This document shows positions 10,062-21,684 of a stretch of 64,000 nucleotides of DNA, piece after piece. Positions within the stretch are counted from its first letter, which is position 1. Each line of letters starts with the position of its first letter. Location: the NCBI GenBank assembly GCA_035610365.1, contig CM069436.1, forward strand, positions 91,575,912 to 91,639,911. Direction: 5' to 3'. Made by a program: the position numbers and the translations under genes. The notes below the pieces were generated by a model. That model did no database searches. It had not been told where the DNA came from and saw nothing but the letters and a program-made list of their open reading frames with translations. This stretch comes from Aquatica leii. Taxonomy: Eukaryota > Arthropoda > Insecta > Coleoptera > Lampyridae.

Positions 10062-12292
10062 CCTTCCGATGTTGTTGTGTGTTGTTTTTGTTGTCTTTGC
10101 TTAAGTTTTTTTTACAACTGTCCCAATATTTTTTTAACTGAGTTTCTTTCAACAATGTTTAATAATATATAACAAATGTTTCAATTGTTATTTCTTTTGC
10201 GACGTAAAAAAAAATATTGTCGTTGGGGTCATATTTGACCCCACTTAGTAACCGACGTTCTAAAAAGTAATTCTAATATTTTTTCTGCATTTGTCATCTA
10301 ATCTGCTTGTTTCAACGTGTTATTCATCTGAATCATGATTACTACCATTCCGTCTTTAGTCATTACATTCGGTGAGTTTGTTCGAATCAGTTGAAAAGTG
10401 TGTTTGCTGTGTTATTACATTTAATTGGAAATAGTTGTTGTTGAATTATGGCTATAAAATATTTGTCTTAGCGTGAAGTGGAACAAATAGCTAGCAATGT
10501 TAATTTACTGAATAAAATTGAAGATGAAATTTTATCTGACGATAGTGATGCTGAATTTGAAGAAGTAAGTGTACCTGATGTAAACCCGATTGAAAGTTCG
10601 GAAGACGATGACAGTGATGATAATTCGCCCAATGATAAAGATATACTGGTGGGTAAAGATGGTTCCATATGGAAAAGAAATAAGCTTCATGTTAGAAGAC
10701 AAAATCAGCGAAATATTCTAAAAACACCGCCAGGATTAACAAAATTCAGTGAACAGATAACATAATACTTAGAGAAACAACCATTCGAGCTAGAAGAATT
10801 GTAGGCGATACGTGGAAGCCAGTAGATGCGGATGAGTTACATGCATTTTTTGGATTACTGCTTCTAGCTGGTGGTTTAAAAGCACGCCAAGAACCAATAT
10901 TGGAGCTGTGGAGTACGAAATACATGTCTCTCCATAGACCAATTTTTTGTGCTGCAATGTCTCGTAATCGAATTAGAGACTTTTTAAAATACATTCAATT
11001 TGACGATATGGACACTCGAGAAGAACGACGGGCAACAGATACATTAGCAGCTATTCGTAACATTCACGATATTCTCGCTGCAAATTGCAAAAAATCGAAT
11101 AACCCTAATGCTGAAGTATGTATTGATGAACAACTTGTTCCTTTTAGTGGAAAATGTCCCTTTCGAGTGTATATGAAGTCGAAGCCAGATAAATATGGAA
11201 TTGAAATCTGGGCTTTATGCGATATTAGTAACAGATATTGCTGGAATTTCCAAATATATACTGGAATGGTAGACAACGCTCCAGAACGGGAACAAGGTAT
11301 AACAGAATTTTATCGTTTTATGCACGAGTATAAAATTTCATTTCTAGGGAAGCGGGTAGTTTTGGATTTGGTTGAGGGTTTGAGAGAGGGTTATGGTATT
11401 ACCACAGATAATTTATTTACGTCTATGTCTTTGGCGAAAGAGCTACTGCAGCAATCAAAAACCTTGACCGGAACAATTCGTAAAATACGTAGAGAAATAC
11501 CAAAAGAATTTTTGCCAAAAAGAAATCGAGCAGAATACTCAAGCAAAGTTCTATATGGAAAAGATGCAATTTTATTATCTTACGTACCTAAAAAATATAG
11601 AAGCGTTATGCTACTTTCAACGCAACACCAAGATTTTGTCCGGAGAAGACCTCAGTTACAAACCGCATAAAATGGTGAAGGAATACTCATGCAGAAGAAA
11701 TACAAATCGCTGACCTTTTGTTCTAATTTTTAATTTCCTTGATATTGCTGCCATGAATGCATTTATTCTATACACTACGAAATTTGGAAATTTTGAAAAA
11801 GGGAAATCATCCCGAAGGAGATTGTTTTTGCAAAAACTTGGGTTTGAATTAGTAATCCCACATATCAAAAAACGTACACTTCAAGGATTACCAAGACATG
11901 TGCAGAATGCAATAGCGATGGTTTTGACAGACACAGATGCAGAGGAAGTGGGACCACAAGACGAAACTATCGCTCGCCCAAAAAGAGGTCGTTGTAAGAT
12001 ATGTCCAAGAGCAAATGACAAAAAATGTTCGGAAACATGTGAAAGGTGCAAACTCTTTGGATGTAAACAACATTGCCAGAAAAAAACTACAATAATATGT
12101 AATAGTTGTTGCCCTTACTAATTTATATATTTTTATTAGTTTATATGAAATCTAATGTTAATTTAAAATATTAATAAAGGTTACCATTACAAATTAATCA
12201 GTTTTTCTTTACAAAATAAGAAAAACAACTTGGGGTTAAATCTGACCCCACTTGGTAATCGGCGCCTCAAAAATTGCTTGGTAATCCGAAGG
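10062..12292 (+). mobile_element. PiggyBac-like transposon, 2.23 kb, both ends and TTAA present
   Basis: TTAA lies at 10058-10061 and 12293-12296. The termini are inverted: CCTTCCGAT on the left and CCTTCGGAT on the reverse strand at the right. Subterminal palindromes are also mirrored: GGGGTCATATTTGACCCC near 10225 and GGGGTTAAATCTGACCCC near 12233, each followed by ACTTAGTAA/ACTTGGTAA. A single transposase gene fills the centre. The complete ends and few coding lesions indicate a fairly recent insertion. Confidence 0.9.
10448..12121 (+). pseudogene. PiggyBac-type transposase, disrupted by stops and frameshifts
   Basis: The first ATG (10448) is in frame with the body but a TAG at 10469 interrupts codon 8. 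An acidic N-terminus (ILSDDSDAEFEE, SEDDDSDDNSPND) is followed by the DDE_Tnp_1_7 domain: ADELHAFFGLLLLAGG, DFLKYIQFDD, then CIDEQLVPFSGKCPF with the first catalytic Asp and YGITTDNLFTS with the second. Frame changes occur near 10760 and near 11630. The region that should hold the third Asp (a GVD..D motif) is garbled, reading KPHKMVKEYSCRRN, and a TGA replaces the Trp of the RWP motif at about 11712. The C-terminus (CKICPRANDKKCSETCERC to CNSCCPY) is an intact cysteine-rich zinc-binding domain. It cannot be active as it stands. Confidence 0.88.
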
Positions 12293-12296
12293 TTAA

Positions 12297-14521
12297 AGGA
12301 TTTTTTAATGTGATTGTTGTTGACGGAACCGTATGGGATACCCATGAAGGATTGCCAGTTGTGAAGACGCACTTTATGGGAAAAAACGTTGGAGGATGTG
12401 TTTTGTTTTTATACTATGACTATTTTTGCCATCGTTTTCAAACAAATACCTATTAGAAATTTTTAACTACAGGTTGTGCCTTATCAATTGTTTTGATAAA
12501 AAAACTTGTTCGGGAGATATTTGAATTCTAGAATCCTTCTAAAAAAAAAGTGTACCTGTTATCAAATAAGAAAATGTTTTGTCAGGTGTTAAATGACTAA
12601 TATTTGCCTTTGTTAGATTTTAGTATCGGTTACGGGCTCTAACGCGCGTGATCTCTATACTAATAAATCAATTTTATTAGATCCGCAATTGATCGAAGCT
12701 GCAAGTATTTAGTTATAATTAACGTGACAAAATTACACAGTTTTTTCGTGACGCCGAAAAACGACCTGATGCCAAATCTAAAATTAAAATTTGATCACAA
12801 GAAGGGGAAAACTTGGACCGTTTCATTTCCACGGTTTGCAGTTTCTGTGCCTTAATGTGCAGTGAATGTTCGTAATTTTTTCTTTGGGCCTCAGGTAATT
12901 ATTTAATCACGTTATTTTTTAATTTTTTCTTAAAACTAACGAGGGGAAGTAGTTATATGTCTAATTCTGACCGGTAAATTTTTTTAATTGCTCTTTTCAT
13001 AAGTTTTTCGACCGATATAAATACACGTTTATTTTAAAAATGTACTCAGTACACATGAGTCAAAGACAAGAATAAAACTTACTGCAAATTTTCTATATGA
13101 ATCCAAATTTAAAAAAGGCAATGCAGGAGATTTTCTTAAAGTATTTTTAAAATACACCTACAGGCCAATGTACTGGCAAGTAGGTTGGTGATATTAAGGG
13201 CTTTTAAGATTATAAATAACTACTTTTTCCGTAATAAATTGTTACTCGTGTGCTAATATATTGTAACAGGTGTTTATCTAACTAATTGCATTTAACAGTG
13301 TAAATATAAACTGTAAGTTATTTAGTGTGCTTTGATATTAATTTCTTATTGTAATTATGAAAGAATGTAAATTTTGTTGCAATATTTTATTACCAAATAG
13401 CATTCAGCATACTTTGAAAAAAGTTGTTTCCTCTTACTAAAATAGAACTATGTTATACCTTAACATATTTCGAAGTAGGTTGTATTACCTTACAAAAACT
13501 GTCATCTTTTATTTGGCTTTTATAAAAACCTAATACTTTTTCGTGCAAACGTATTTTCAATTTTGAAATATTTGCTAAATTTAATAAACAGAAAAAATAT
13601 ATAAAAGAAATATGTTAGAAAATTAAGATTGTGCTTTATTTGTTCCAAATTGTTTGTGATTATGAAAATTAGTGTTGCTAAGTTGGTTGGTTGGTTTTAT
13701 AGAATGTGGTACAGGCAGATTCTCAATTTTATTTTCCGTTTTTAATTTTTTTGGCACGATATCACTGATATGATTGTGAATCTTGAGCAAATAAATAACA
13801 GGATTTGAAAACTGTTGAATTTTATAATGGTTTTTATTACTTTAAGGTGGTTATATTTCTTATACTATAGCCAACTTGATTTCTTATTTCAATTCTGTGC
13901 ATACATTACTTACGTCATCATACAGTGTGATTGATTTCACGTGTCCAAGCATAATATTTGTTTTATCGTAAAAGATAGAAATGTATCAAGCACGTATACT
14001 CTACATCCAATGCTTACATGTTCAAACAACAACAAATGGCACAAAAACAAAGGAATATAGCAAAGACAATTTTGTTTTAAATAAAACGGTTACTTTTTTT
14101 TTTAATTAAAAAAAACAATGATATCAAAAAACTTCTTATTACCATAGCCATTCTAGTCACAATAATTATTTTTAATTATTTTTATGTAGGTATTCTGATA
14201 AATGCGAATAAAAGGCTCAAAATAGGAACAGTACCTTAGGAAACAAATGAAAGATAGTTGTCAATTAGTTGTCACGAGCATTGTTTGTACCAAGTAAATT
14301 ATTCTTTTCACTGTTAGTCACAATAGAAGCTAATAATAATCACACAAATGACGAGTTTTTATTCGGTGCAATGATAATACACTGAAAGTAATTGTAGTGT
14401 TTGTACCCTGAGCTTCAAAAAACATATAAAATAGCTTCAAAATTAAATTAGTACTAAAGTACTACAAGAAAGTCACCAGCAAAAGCAAATAGCATTTTGT
14501 GATAGACTAATTAATCACAAT
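12297..14521. other. AT-rich region without recognised features
   Basis: No coding frame, TIR or RNA gene recognised. Scattered A/T homopolymers only. Confidence 0.3.
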
Positions 14522-15580
14522 CAGTGGCGTATTTACAATATGACTTTGGGGGGAGGAACAGAGGCTCGGTGATTTTGCTACTTACTAGAGATCTAAAATG
14601 ATAACAAAAGAGACTGAGGCCTACAAGAAGTGTCGTAAATCAATCAAAGTTTTATTAGTTGAATACCCTAACAACTTATTGGCACGAGCACAAACATTTA
14701 AACATAAAACATCTAAAGATATGCTCATATTTGTATGAATAGATAACATGGCGAGGCCACTGAGTCGCTCCTTTAAACAAAAGTGTCAGTTAACTAACTT
14801 AATCAATTAGCTTTATAATTCACAACTAAAATTGAGATTTATGGCTTATTTTAGATATTGTGTTTCTCAGATACGTTTTTACTCTCTTTAAGATAGAAAA
14901 AAAACTCTTCGGGGTTAATGTTAATACTGACAAGGAAGCTAATATTTTTAATATTTAAAAAATATTCGAAAAAATCTCTGAATTGCAACTGTAGAGAGAA
15001 GCCATTGCGTTTTTAGGCGTATCTATGTCATTTTGCATCATCTTTACAAGTACTAAAATCGGTTTCATAAATGTTAGCAGGTTTTCAAAGTCCACAAGAT
15101 CTTGTTCGTTAGAAAATTTTGAATATAGTGACTGAAATCCAATCAACAATTGATGAAGATTAAGAAAATGTAAATGTATCTAAAAGTAGACAGAATATGA
15201 TTATCCTAAAGCAATCTTCAGGGCACCTGGTGGTCAGTGGAGGATTAACTCTATGTGATGAGAATTTTTAAAATATCTGCATATATTTTTTTTAAGTCCT
15301 GTTGCAGACTTTCAATTTCTTTTAACGTCGTATCAGTCAAAAATACTGCTTCTTTCCACCAAATTCAAGCTGTGTGCAGAAGAATGTAGATATTAAGTTA
15401 AAGGAGTGACTTTTTTAATATGAAATTGTAGATTTGTTTGGTTTTCTTATGACTATGTCATATAGAGTAACGTATATGCATGAATGTGTGAGGTCATGTT
15501 CATAACAAAACCGAAAACGATCTTTACGTCATTTATTTTTTCTGCCATGACAGCTGCCCCATCGTAGGCCTTGTCTACGT
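14522..15580 (-). pseudogene. hAT-superfamily transposase relic with one terminal repeat
   Basis: Minus-strand frames give YVDKAYDGAAVMAEKINDV (about 15578-15520), the YDGA motif of hAT transposases. HSSAHSLNLVE (near 15370) matches the C-x-x-H-x-L-N-L-V motif, and the stretch KEAVFLTDTTLKEIESLQQD (near 15330-15270) follows it. A longer open part, FSNEQDLVDFENLLTFMKPI (15149-14955), follows. CAGTGGCGTA at 14522 has the form of a hAT terminal repeat and would be the 3' end. The N-terminal BED finger and the right end were not found. Several stops and frameshifts make it inactive. Confidence 0.65.
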
Positions 15581-16500
15581 AAGTATGACGTTTCAATACC
15601 AAATGATCACCATATTATTCTCAAGTGTTTTATTTTTAGTTTTTTACCTATCCAAAGATCATAAGCACTTACATCTTTTACAGATGATTTTCGTGTTTTA
15701 TTTAGGATGTACAGGGTGCCCTAAATTGGATATTTTTATAGGGAAACTCTGTAACTATAATAGATACGAGAAAATGAACACGTATCCTAGATCTCTTTTT
15801 TCCAGAAAAACTCGATTATAAAAACCATATTGAGCGATTGCTTTTTGTTTTCAAGGTATACGCAAAGGTTTGATTTTCTCAATTTTCGATTTCATTCAAA
15901 AATATTGATTTTTTGATAAAATGAGTAAAGTATGAAATCATGGACTTTACGATATATATCATTGAAAAAAGAAAAAAAAATGTTTTAACTGTTTAATAGT
16001 CTACTATGATTTGCATTAAAAAAACATAACTATATGCCATAACTTCTTCTCAAAAAAGTGCTTCAAGGTCACATATACCGTTTTTCGCTACTTTGAAAAA
16101 TAACCGAGATATCGCCATTTCTTCAAAAATGTTTTGTTGTAAGTCTTCTAGTTTATCATGTACAGTGCACGCCGTTTATTGGAATCACGGATAATTTTTT
16201 CTCGGGTTTGTTTCTATACATGAACAATAACCTATTTCATTAATTTTTTTAGCCGAGTTTTTACAATACGCTTGTTTAGAGTGAAAAATTCATTGTACCC
16301 TAAAAACAGTTTCTCATATTTAGTTTTATTTTTGCATTGTTATTTATTTATTCAAGTATTTCGACGACATACTAACTTTACTTCATTTAAACATATGTAA
16401 ATACTATTCTTACGAAGAAGTTTTCTTATTTGACTTATAACCTTGTGAATGTAGGGTAAAAATGTCAATTTCGGATTGGATTTGGAAGTAGAAATGTCTT
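15581..16500. other. Non-coding, contains an ACAGGGTG-type repeat end at ~15708
   Basis: GTACAGGGTGCCCTAAATTGG at 15706-15726 resembles end-like words seen near 35594 and 40086. No protein recognised. Confidence 0.25.
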
Positions 16501-16582
16501 TAGGTAATTGACCACCTGGATGTAAACGACAATTAATAACTGTTTAAAGATCTCGCTTTATATTACCATTGTCCACGAGGTT

Positions 16583-16976
16583 CTAGTAAGATAAGTTTCG
16601 AATGTAGATTCTCAGTTTAGCAAATAGAAAAAATGCAATGAACCACAGATTCAATAACAAAACGTTTATGTGCAGGATGATGATGAGACGAAGCATGAAG
16701 GTAGCTGTCTGTATGGGTGGGTTTGCGATAAGCAGAATGACCCAAAAGTCGGGCTTGCGAGTAACAAGAACGTTCAGAAATGGCAGAGAACCATTAGTTT
16801 CGATTTCCATAGTAAATTTGATATTTAGGTGTTGATTGCTTAGATGATCAAGAAACTTAGACAATTCAAGATGACCATGAGACCAAACAATAAACGTGTG
16901 GTCAACATACCCAAAGCAAACTTTGGGTTTTAATATTGATGATTCCAAAATAATCGTTTTAAAATATTGCTGGCAA
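16583..16976 (-). pseudogene. Penelope-like element copy C: RT palm fragment
   Basis: The frame reads KPKVCFGYVDHTFIVWSHGH, then FLDHLSNQHLNIKFTMEIE and GSLPFLNVLVTRK. These are motifs C to E of Penelope-like reverse transcriptases. The catalytic YVDD is YVDH here, so the copy is inactive. The frame ends in a shift after the VTRK motif, and no GIY-YIG domain follows on this strand. At 16977 the sequence switches to an opposite-strand copy of the family's tail. Confidence 0.75.
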
Positions 16977-17035
16977 AACGTTGGCAACTTCTGTTGCACC
17001 AATGACACGGTCCAAACCTGGAAGACGTGAAGGCC
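16977..17035 (+). repeat. Inverted Penelope tail fragment abutting copy C
   Basis: AAACGTTGGCAACTTCTGTT followed by GGTCCAAACCTGGAAGACG aligns with the tail repeats at 19436-19500 and 27096-27160. It is in opposite orientation to the RT fragment it touches. Confidence 0.65.
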
Positions 17036-19200
17036 TTCGCTATTACATTAACAATCTCGGAAAGAATATTTCTTCTAAAACCTCCGTATTTCCAAAACTT
17101 CGCCACAAACTCGGCAACTTTTTGTGCACTTTAACTTTCTTTCTTAAGTCACTTGTTATATGCCAAAATTAACACAAAGTCACTGCCTGAAATGCGGTAA
17201 CATAAACGGGGTTGTGCCACTAGCTCAATGGAGAAGGGGGTGGGTTGTAATTTAAAATTCCGTGAAAAATTGGAAACGCGATCGACGTAAAATTGAACTA
17301 AAACGGTAAAATAGTCAAAAATCGGTAAGGGCGCCAATCAAGGTCACGATGAGGGTAGCTTTCAAACCCCTGATTATCCGAAAGCTCATCTGGTTGGTTA
17401 CAACCCCAGAACTTACCTTGAGTTGTAACTTTACTGAAATACACTTAAAAACAAAAATTTACGTATGCGGTAGCTAAATGAATAAAAGCTCTTTACATTT
17501 AACAATTTAACATTTATTGATTGAATATTAAACAACAAAAAAAAATAATGATTAGTAAACAAATTTTAATAAAATAAAAGAAATTAATAATCTTAAGCAA
17601 AACCAAACAAAAATGAACAATCTACACACAAAACATTAAATCAAAATTTATAAAAAGAAAATGCTACAATAATAGCGCTAACTCGACGTTTTCAAATAAA
17701 ACATAACGCAAATAAATTTCAAGGCCTTGACCGCATAAGAAATTAAATAATTCAAATAACTAAGAACAATACAGGTTATAAAATATATGTCCGAACTTTA
17801 ATTCGAACTAAACAAAATAGAGTTTATAAGTCGTTACATTATCATATATTCGGGAATACGATTTACTTTTCGAACGCACCAAAACAAAGTTAATTTATTT
17901 TAACTTCGCGCAAACACTTTAAGCGTTCATTGAAATAAATAAATTTAACGTTAGTCGTAATTCAATTGGCTCAAATTCAAAGCTTTTACTGCATTATAAT
18001 CGCGGGTCACTACACGATAATAACCAAAATCGATAAATACCTTTTTTTTCTTAATTGGAGATACCAGATAAGCGGCGGGTCACAGTGGTTTTCAAAGCTA
18101 CAACCTCAGATGGACTTCGGTCGCTCCCCCAAAAGTATCGTAGTCGAATGTGGGATCCGTGGGACCCCAAACAATAGGTCACCAGCGGAAGATTTATTTC
18201 ACAATTTTAAACCGCACAATGGCGAAGAAAAGGGATTTTTCTACTTAAAACATCGAAACTAAATCCCTCAAGCGTGATTGTTTATTTTTGGATACCGTGA
18301 CGTCTAAATAAACCGTACATTACGAAATTTGAAAACAAATTAACATTTTCATCACCACACTTAATTTTCACGGTACCAATTAACTTCCGCGGTAAGGCAT
18401 AACGATAGGGCAAAGTACCCGGCTCACTCTACTACATCTCACGATCCCCGGTATTTCTAATTCTCCTGCACGATCGAATCCTCATCCATATATCAACTTT
18501 TCTCGAATACCCTTTCCACAAAGGCTGTGTTCGAAATTTCAAGAACGAAAACACTCTTATTAAGAAGTGTGATAAAGAGGCAATCAGTCCCCATTACGTC
18601 ATATTTATAGCATTAGGTCACAGCATTTCGCTTGTACGTGAAAATGTCAAATTGACAAAATATTATATTACAAGAATTTAAACTGCCTAATAAATTAAGA
18701 TAATGACTTAATTTTTCCACGTAATCTAACCGATTGACACAAAGAAATCAAAGTACGACTGTACTGAGAATGCACTTGAACAAAGAACTTTTGAACCAAC
18801 TTAAAATAAACAAACGACGAAAATATAATTAATTACGATTATAACTCAGAAAGGAAACATAAATTACAACTGGAATTCTCAACAAACCAAGTGAAATACT
18901 TAATAAACAAAATCGCGAAATCAGATGGTTCACGGCGTAACAAAATACAAAACTTTATCAACAATTTACATTGTACTTTGAATTTAAAATCGTAAAATAA
19001 CTTATTAAACTCAATCTAAAATTACATTAAAACAAATTCAGAATACTGTGTCCATTACCAAAGATTACTTAAACAACCAATCGATTTTAAACGATGGTTA
19101 CACCGAACTAACAAATCGAGAAAGAAAAAAAAAGAAAACGCAAATCCAGCCAGCTGAATTTATTTATGGGGTCTGTCATAAAAGAAAACTGCTGACTTTC
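17036..19200. other. Unassigned region; possible minus-strand LTR end and primer-binding site near 18170-18200
   Basis: On the minus strand GTGAAATAAATCTTCCGC is followed by TGGTGACCTATTG, which has the form of a polyadenylation signal, LTR end and TGG-initial primer-binding site of an LTR retrotransposon. No second LTR was found to pair with it, and no gag/pol was recognised at 17.1-18.1 kb. The rest is AT-rich without a readable frame. This is a weak call. Confidence 0.25.
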
Positions 19201-19204
19201 AAAC

Positions 19205-19530
19205 GCAGGTCACACACTTCTATGGAGTTTAGAATCTGGCTTGGTTTACTAGTTGATTACCTAACTTTGTAGTACTTCTTTGTTAGATTGTCGTTTGCTT
19301 TTTCAAGTTTATCGTTTTCTTTCTTACTTTTTAAGAGTTTAGATTCTGGCTTGGTTCACAAGTTGATTACTTTTTGAGAGTTTCTTATTTACATCTCGGC
19401 TTCTTGTTTAAGTTCTTTATCTCAAAGTGGGCGAAACGTTGGCAACTTCGGTTACAACAATGGCATCGTCTAAACTCGGAAGACGTTCTCATCTTAGTAT
19501 AGACTCCGGTCGTGGAAGTCTTATGTGATA
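19205..19530 (+). repeat. Penelope-like element tail (3' UTR) fragment
   Basis: Tandem half-units (TTTAGAATCTGGCTTGGTTTAC and TTTAGATTCTGGCTTGGTTCAC) precede GAAACGTTGGCAACTTCGG and AACTCGGAAGACGTTCTC. The same order is found at 26878-27185 downstream of a degenerate RT/GIY-YIG copy, which identifies this as a tail-only copy. Confidence 0.65.
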
Positions 19531-19948
19531 ATGTTATTTTGTATTTATTTTTATTTTTAGTGTCAGCAAATTATTGAGAAAAAATGTGTAGTTTTTATAA
19601 CAGTCAACAAACTATCTAATGCTGCAGGTCTGAAATTTTCGATTTATTCGACTCAAAATTTGTTTTTCTTAAACGTTTTTTATGAAAATTTTTGTTTTGA
19701 CATGTATTTTCTTGTATTGATGCAATGTTTTCAACTTCTAAAATACCATGTTAATCACATGCACGCTGTATGTATTTTGCATTCTAACCAATATACATTT
19801 TTTTAAATTTTTGATATTGTTATCATTCGGTTATTGTTGTCAAAAACCCCATAGCTCATATTATTATTTACTATTAAGGTTTTCAACCATTAAAGGACAT
19901 TTTCACTTCTGATTCTACTTTCACTCTATACAAAGACTTTTTACTTTC

Positions 19949-20219
19949 CTATAAGGAAAGTATAGCAATCGCAATCTCTTTAAAAATGTTTATTGCATAA
20001 TTTTACGTTTCAAGGTCTCCTGAAACAGAAAAATTTTGTGTGTGTGTCTGTGTGTACCGATGTACCCACGATAACTCTCGAACAAAAAGTCCTAGTAACT
20101 TAAAATTTGGTATGGAGCTGGTTTTTCATATGCTCTCGGTCCTATTAAAAGATGGTTCTGATAAAAAAAACGGAAGTGGGTGTATCCGTCATTTTAACAG
20201 ATTTTCTTATATAATTTTG
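19949..20219 (+). repeat. Unclassified repeat family R, copy 1 (first part)
   Basis: It begins with the perfect short palindrome TACTTTCC-TATAA-GGAAAGTA and continues with TTTTACGTTTCAAGGTCTCC, GATGTACCCACGATAACTCT and AGTGGGTGTATCCG blocks. These blocks recur at 21104-21230, 24303-24580 and 49020-49250. A MITE at 20222-20808 splits the copy; it resumes at 20811. Confidence 0.7.
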
Positions 20220-20221
20220 TA

Positions 20222-20808
20222 TAGTCCTCGCAATTTAACTTTCGATGCACGTCATTAACGTCAGTGACGTAGTTATTTAACCATGTTGTCGGTATTATCA
20301 TGTAAACTTACTGTTTTTCTACATTCTGTTTATTACATTGCGAATTACGTTTTCATTAAAAGTTTCTACATTCGTAACAGGTTTACTACGCTTACGTTTT
20401 TTAGGATATCTAAGAACCTTGTTGTTAGCAACCGCTGTAGATACAGCATACTGTAGAATACATGTATGTATTACCACAATATAAATTTTATGTAAAAGGG
20501 TACCTCTCGCACAGCATTTACTGATATCAGTGGACCATCATTATCTCGTTTAAACTCAAAATAGTACAGTTTTGTATCAAAAATAATTATAGAAAACAAT
20601 GAGCACTTTGACGTAAAAAACACAAATTAATTTTTGACAGATGCCAACAACGCTGCAACTGTAGTAAGCACACCAAAAACTTGACTAAAAAAATCCATAA
20701 GACAATTCAGTCATAGAATTCAGTATTTATTTAGTTTTTACTATAAATAGGGTGGCATGAATTTTACGTCATTAATGACGTGCATCGAAAGTTAAATTGC
20801 AAGGACTA
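20222..20808. mobile_element. 587-bp MITE with ~38-bp TIRs and TA duplication
   Basis: TAGTCCTCGCAATTTAACTT at the left is mirrored by the reverse strand of the right end, with one mismatch in 38 bp. TA is duplicated at 20220-20221 and 20809-20810. The uninterrupted repeat copies at 49265 and 54410 read TTTTGTACG at this position, so the boundary and the TA target are directly confirmed. There is no ORF. TIR length and target fit a Tc1/mariner-type non-autonomous element. Confidence 0.85.
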
Positions 20809-20810
20809 TA

Positions 20811-21060
20811 CGTAGGTAAATCATTCAAATTATTTTTACAGTTTCTTATAGAGATAATTCTTCCTAACAATTTATTCAAATAAAATTTTTTTCTAACATT
20901 AACAGTTTATTAGATGTTTGATTTATAATTTAAGATCAATTCCATATATAATCCTAGGTTCGAATCCTGGCTGCGACGATTTTTTTTAGAAAAAAATTTA
21001 TATCTTGGAGGGAAAGAAAGATACGTTAAAAAATAACAATTTTTTTTATATGTTTTTGAC
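20811..21060 (+). repeat. Repeat family R, copy 1 (second part) with tRNA-like 3' end
   Basis: It contains the shared ATTTTTACAGTTTCTTATAG and TTTGATTTATAATTTAAG blocks. CTAGGTTCGAATCCTGG at 20954-20970 is a perfect tRNA T-arm (5-bp stem, TTCGAAT loop). It is followed by CTGCGACGA, which fits an acceptor strand, and eight Ts (20980-20987) like a Pol III terminator. The copy ends in an AAGATACGTTAAAAAATAAC block. Confidence 0.7.
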
Positions 21061-21103
21061 TTGTTTATGTACGGAGTGCTGCATCTTATTTAAATTATCT
21101 TTG

Positions 21104-21230
21104 GATGTACCCACGATAACTCTCGAACCAAAAGTCTTAGTAACTTGAAATTTGGCATGGAGTTGGTTTTTTTATATTCTCTCTGCTTTGTCATGGGTTT
21201 GATAAAGAAACCGAAAGTGAGTGTATCCGC
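21104..21230 (+). repeat. Repeat family R, copy 2 (internal fragment)
   Basis: The GATGTACCCACGATAACTCT to GTGTATCCGC section only. At 21231 it changes abruptly into the 3' part of a minus-strand LINE, marking a rearrangement or insertion junction. Confidence 0.65.
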
Positions 21231-21390
21231 AAGGGGCTTTTTTCAACTCATCGGTTAGCTTTGGTTTTCCGAGAATCGTTGTGCGTTGCATTTGATACGC
21301 TTCGCATTTGCACAGCAGATGTTGCGGAGTCTCGTTGTCTTCCAAGCATTCGCGGCATAAAGGGCTACTTTGCAGTCCCATTTTATGCAT
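21231..21390 (-). pseudogene. LINE C-terminal zinc-knuckle-like segment
   Basis: MGLQSSPLCRECLEDNETPQ continues with a HLLCKCEAY motif. This Cys-x2-Cys...His-x4-Cys arrangement closes many Jockey/R1 group ORF2 proteins. It is cut at 21231, and the frame then reads into repeat family R. Confidence 0.7.
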
Positions 21391-21684
21391 ATGTTTGTCA
21401 AGGCCACAGTGCCCTGTAATTAGTCCCGTGAGTTTCCTTAATTTTTGTTGACTCGTATGCTTGATAGTGCAGTTTGAGTGGCTCTGTAAGGAAGAGTTTT
21501 GTGTGCCTCATCCCTGAAGAGTTTTTCTATAGTTTTTTATGCTCCGCTGCAAGTTTGCTGCGAATTATTTCTTTTTCGGTCTAGTATGCGATTCCGAAAA
21601 CGGGTTCAGGTCCGATATATGTTGTGCCCTTTTTTGCTAGTGCGTCCGCCATTAGGTTACCCTTTACATTCTGGTCTTTTGGTC

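Noticed and set aside
15706..15726. ACAGGGTG words (also near 24782, 35594, 40086) as ends of one element family
   Set aside because: Only 8-12 bases are shared and no paired inverted end was found in the window, so the grouping is not supported.
18170..18210. Second LTR retrotransposon on the minus strand
   Set aside because: A possible LTR end and primer-binding site are visible, but no matching LTR or coding region was found; kept only as a low-confidence note.
20036..20058. GT-rich microsatellite as a regulatory element
   Set aside because: Short TG run within a copy of repeat family R; the other copies show the same position without expansion.
20954..20987. tRNA gene
   Set aside because: Only a T-arm and acceptor-like end are present; no D-arm or anticodon arm can be drawn upstream.
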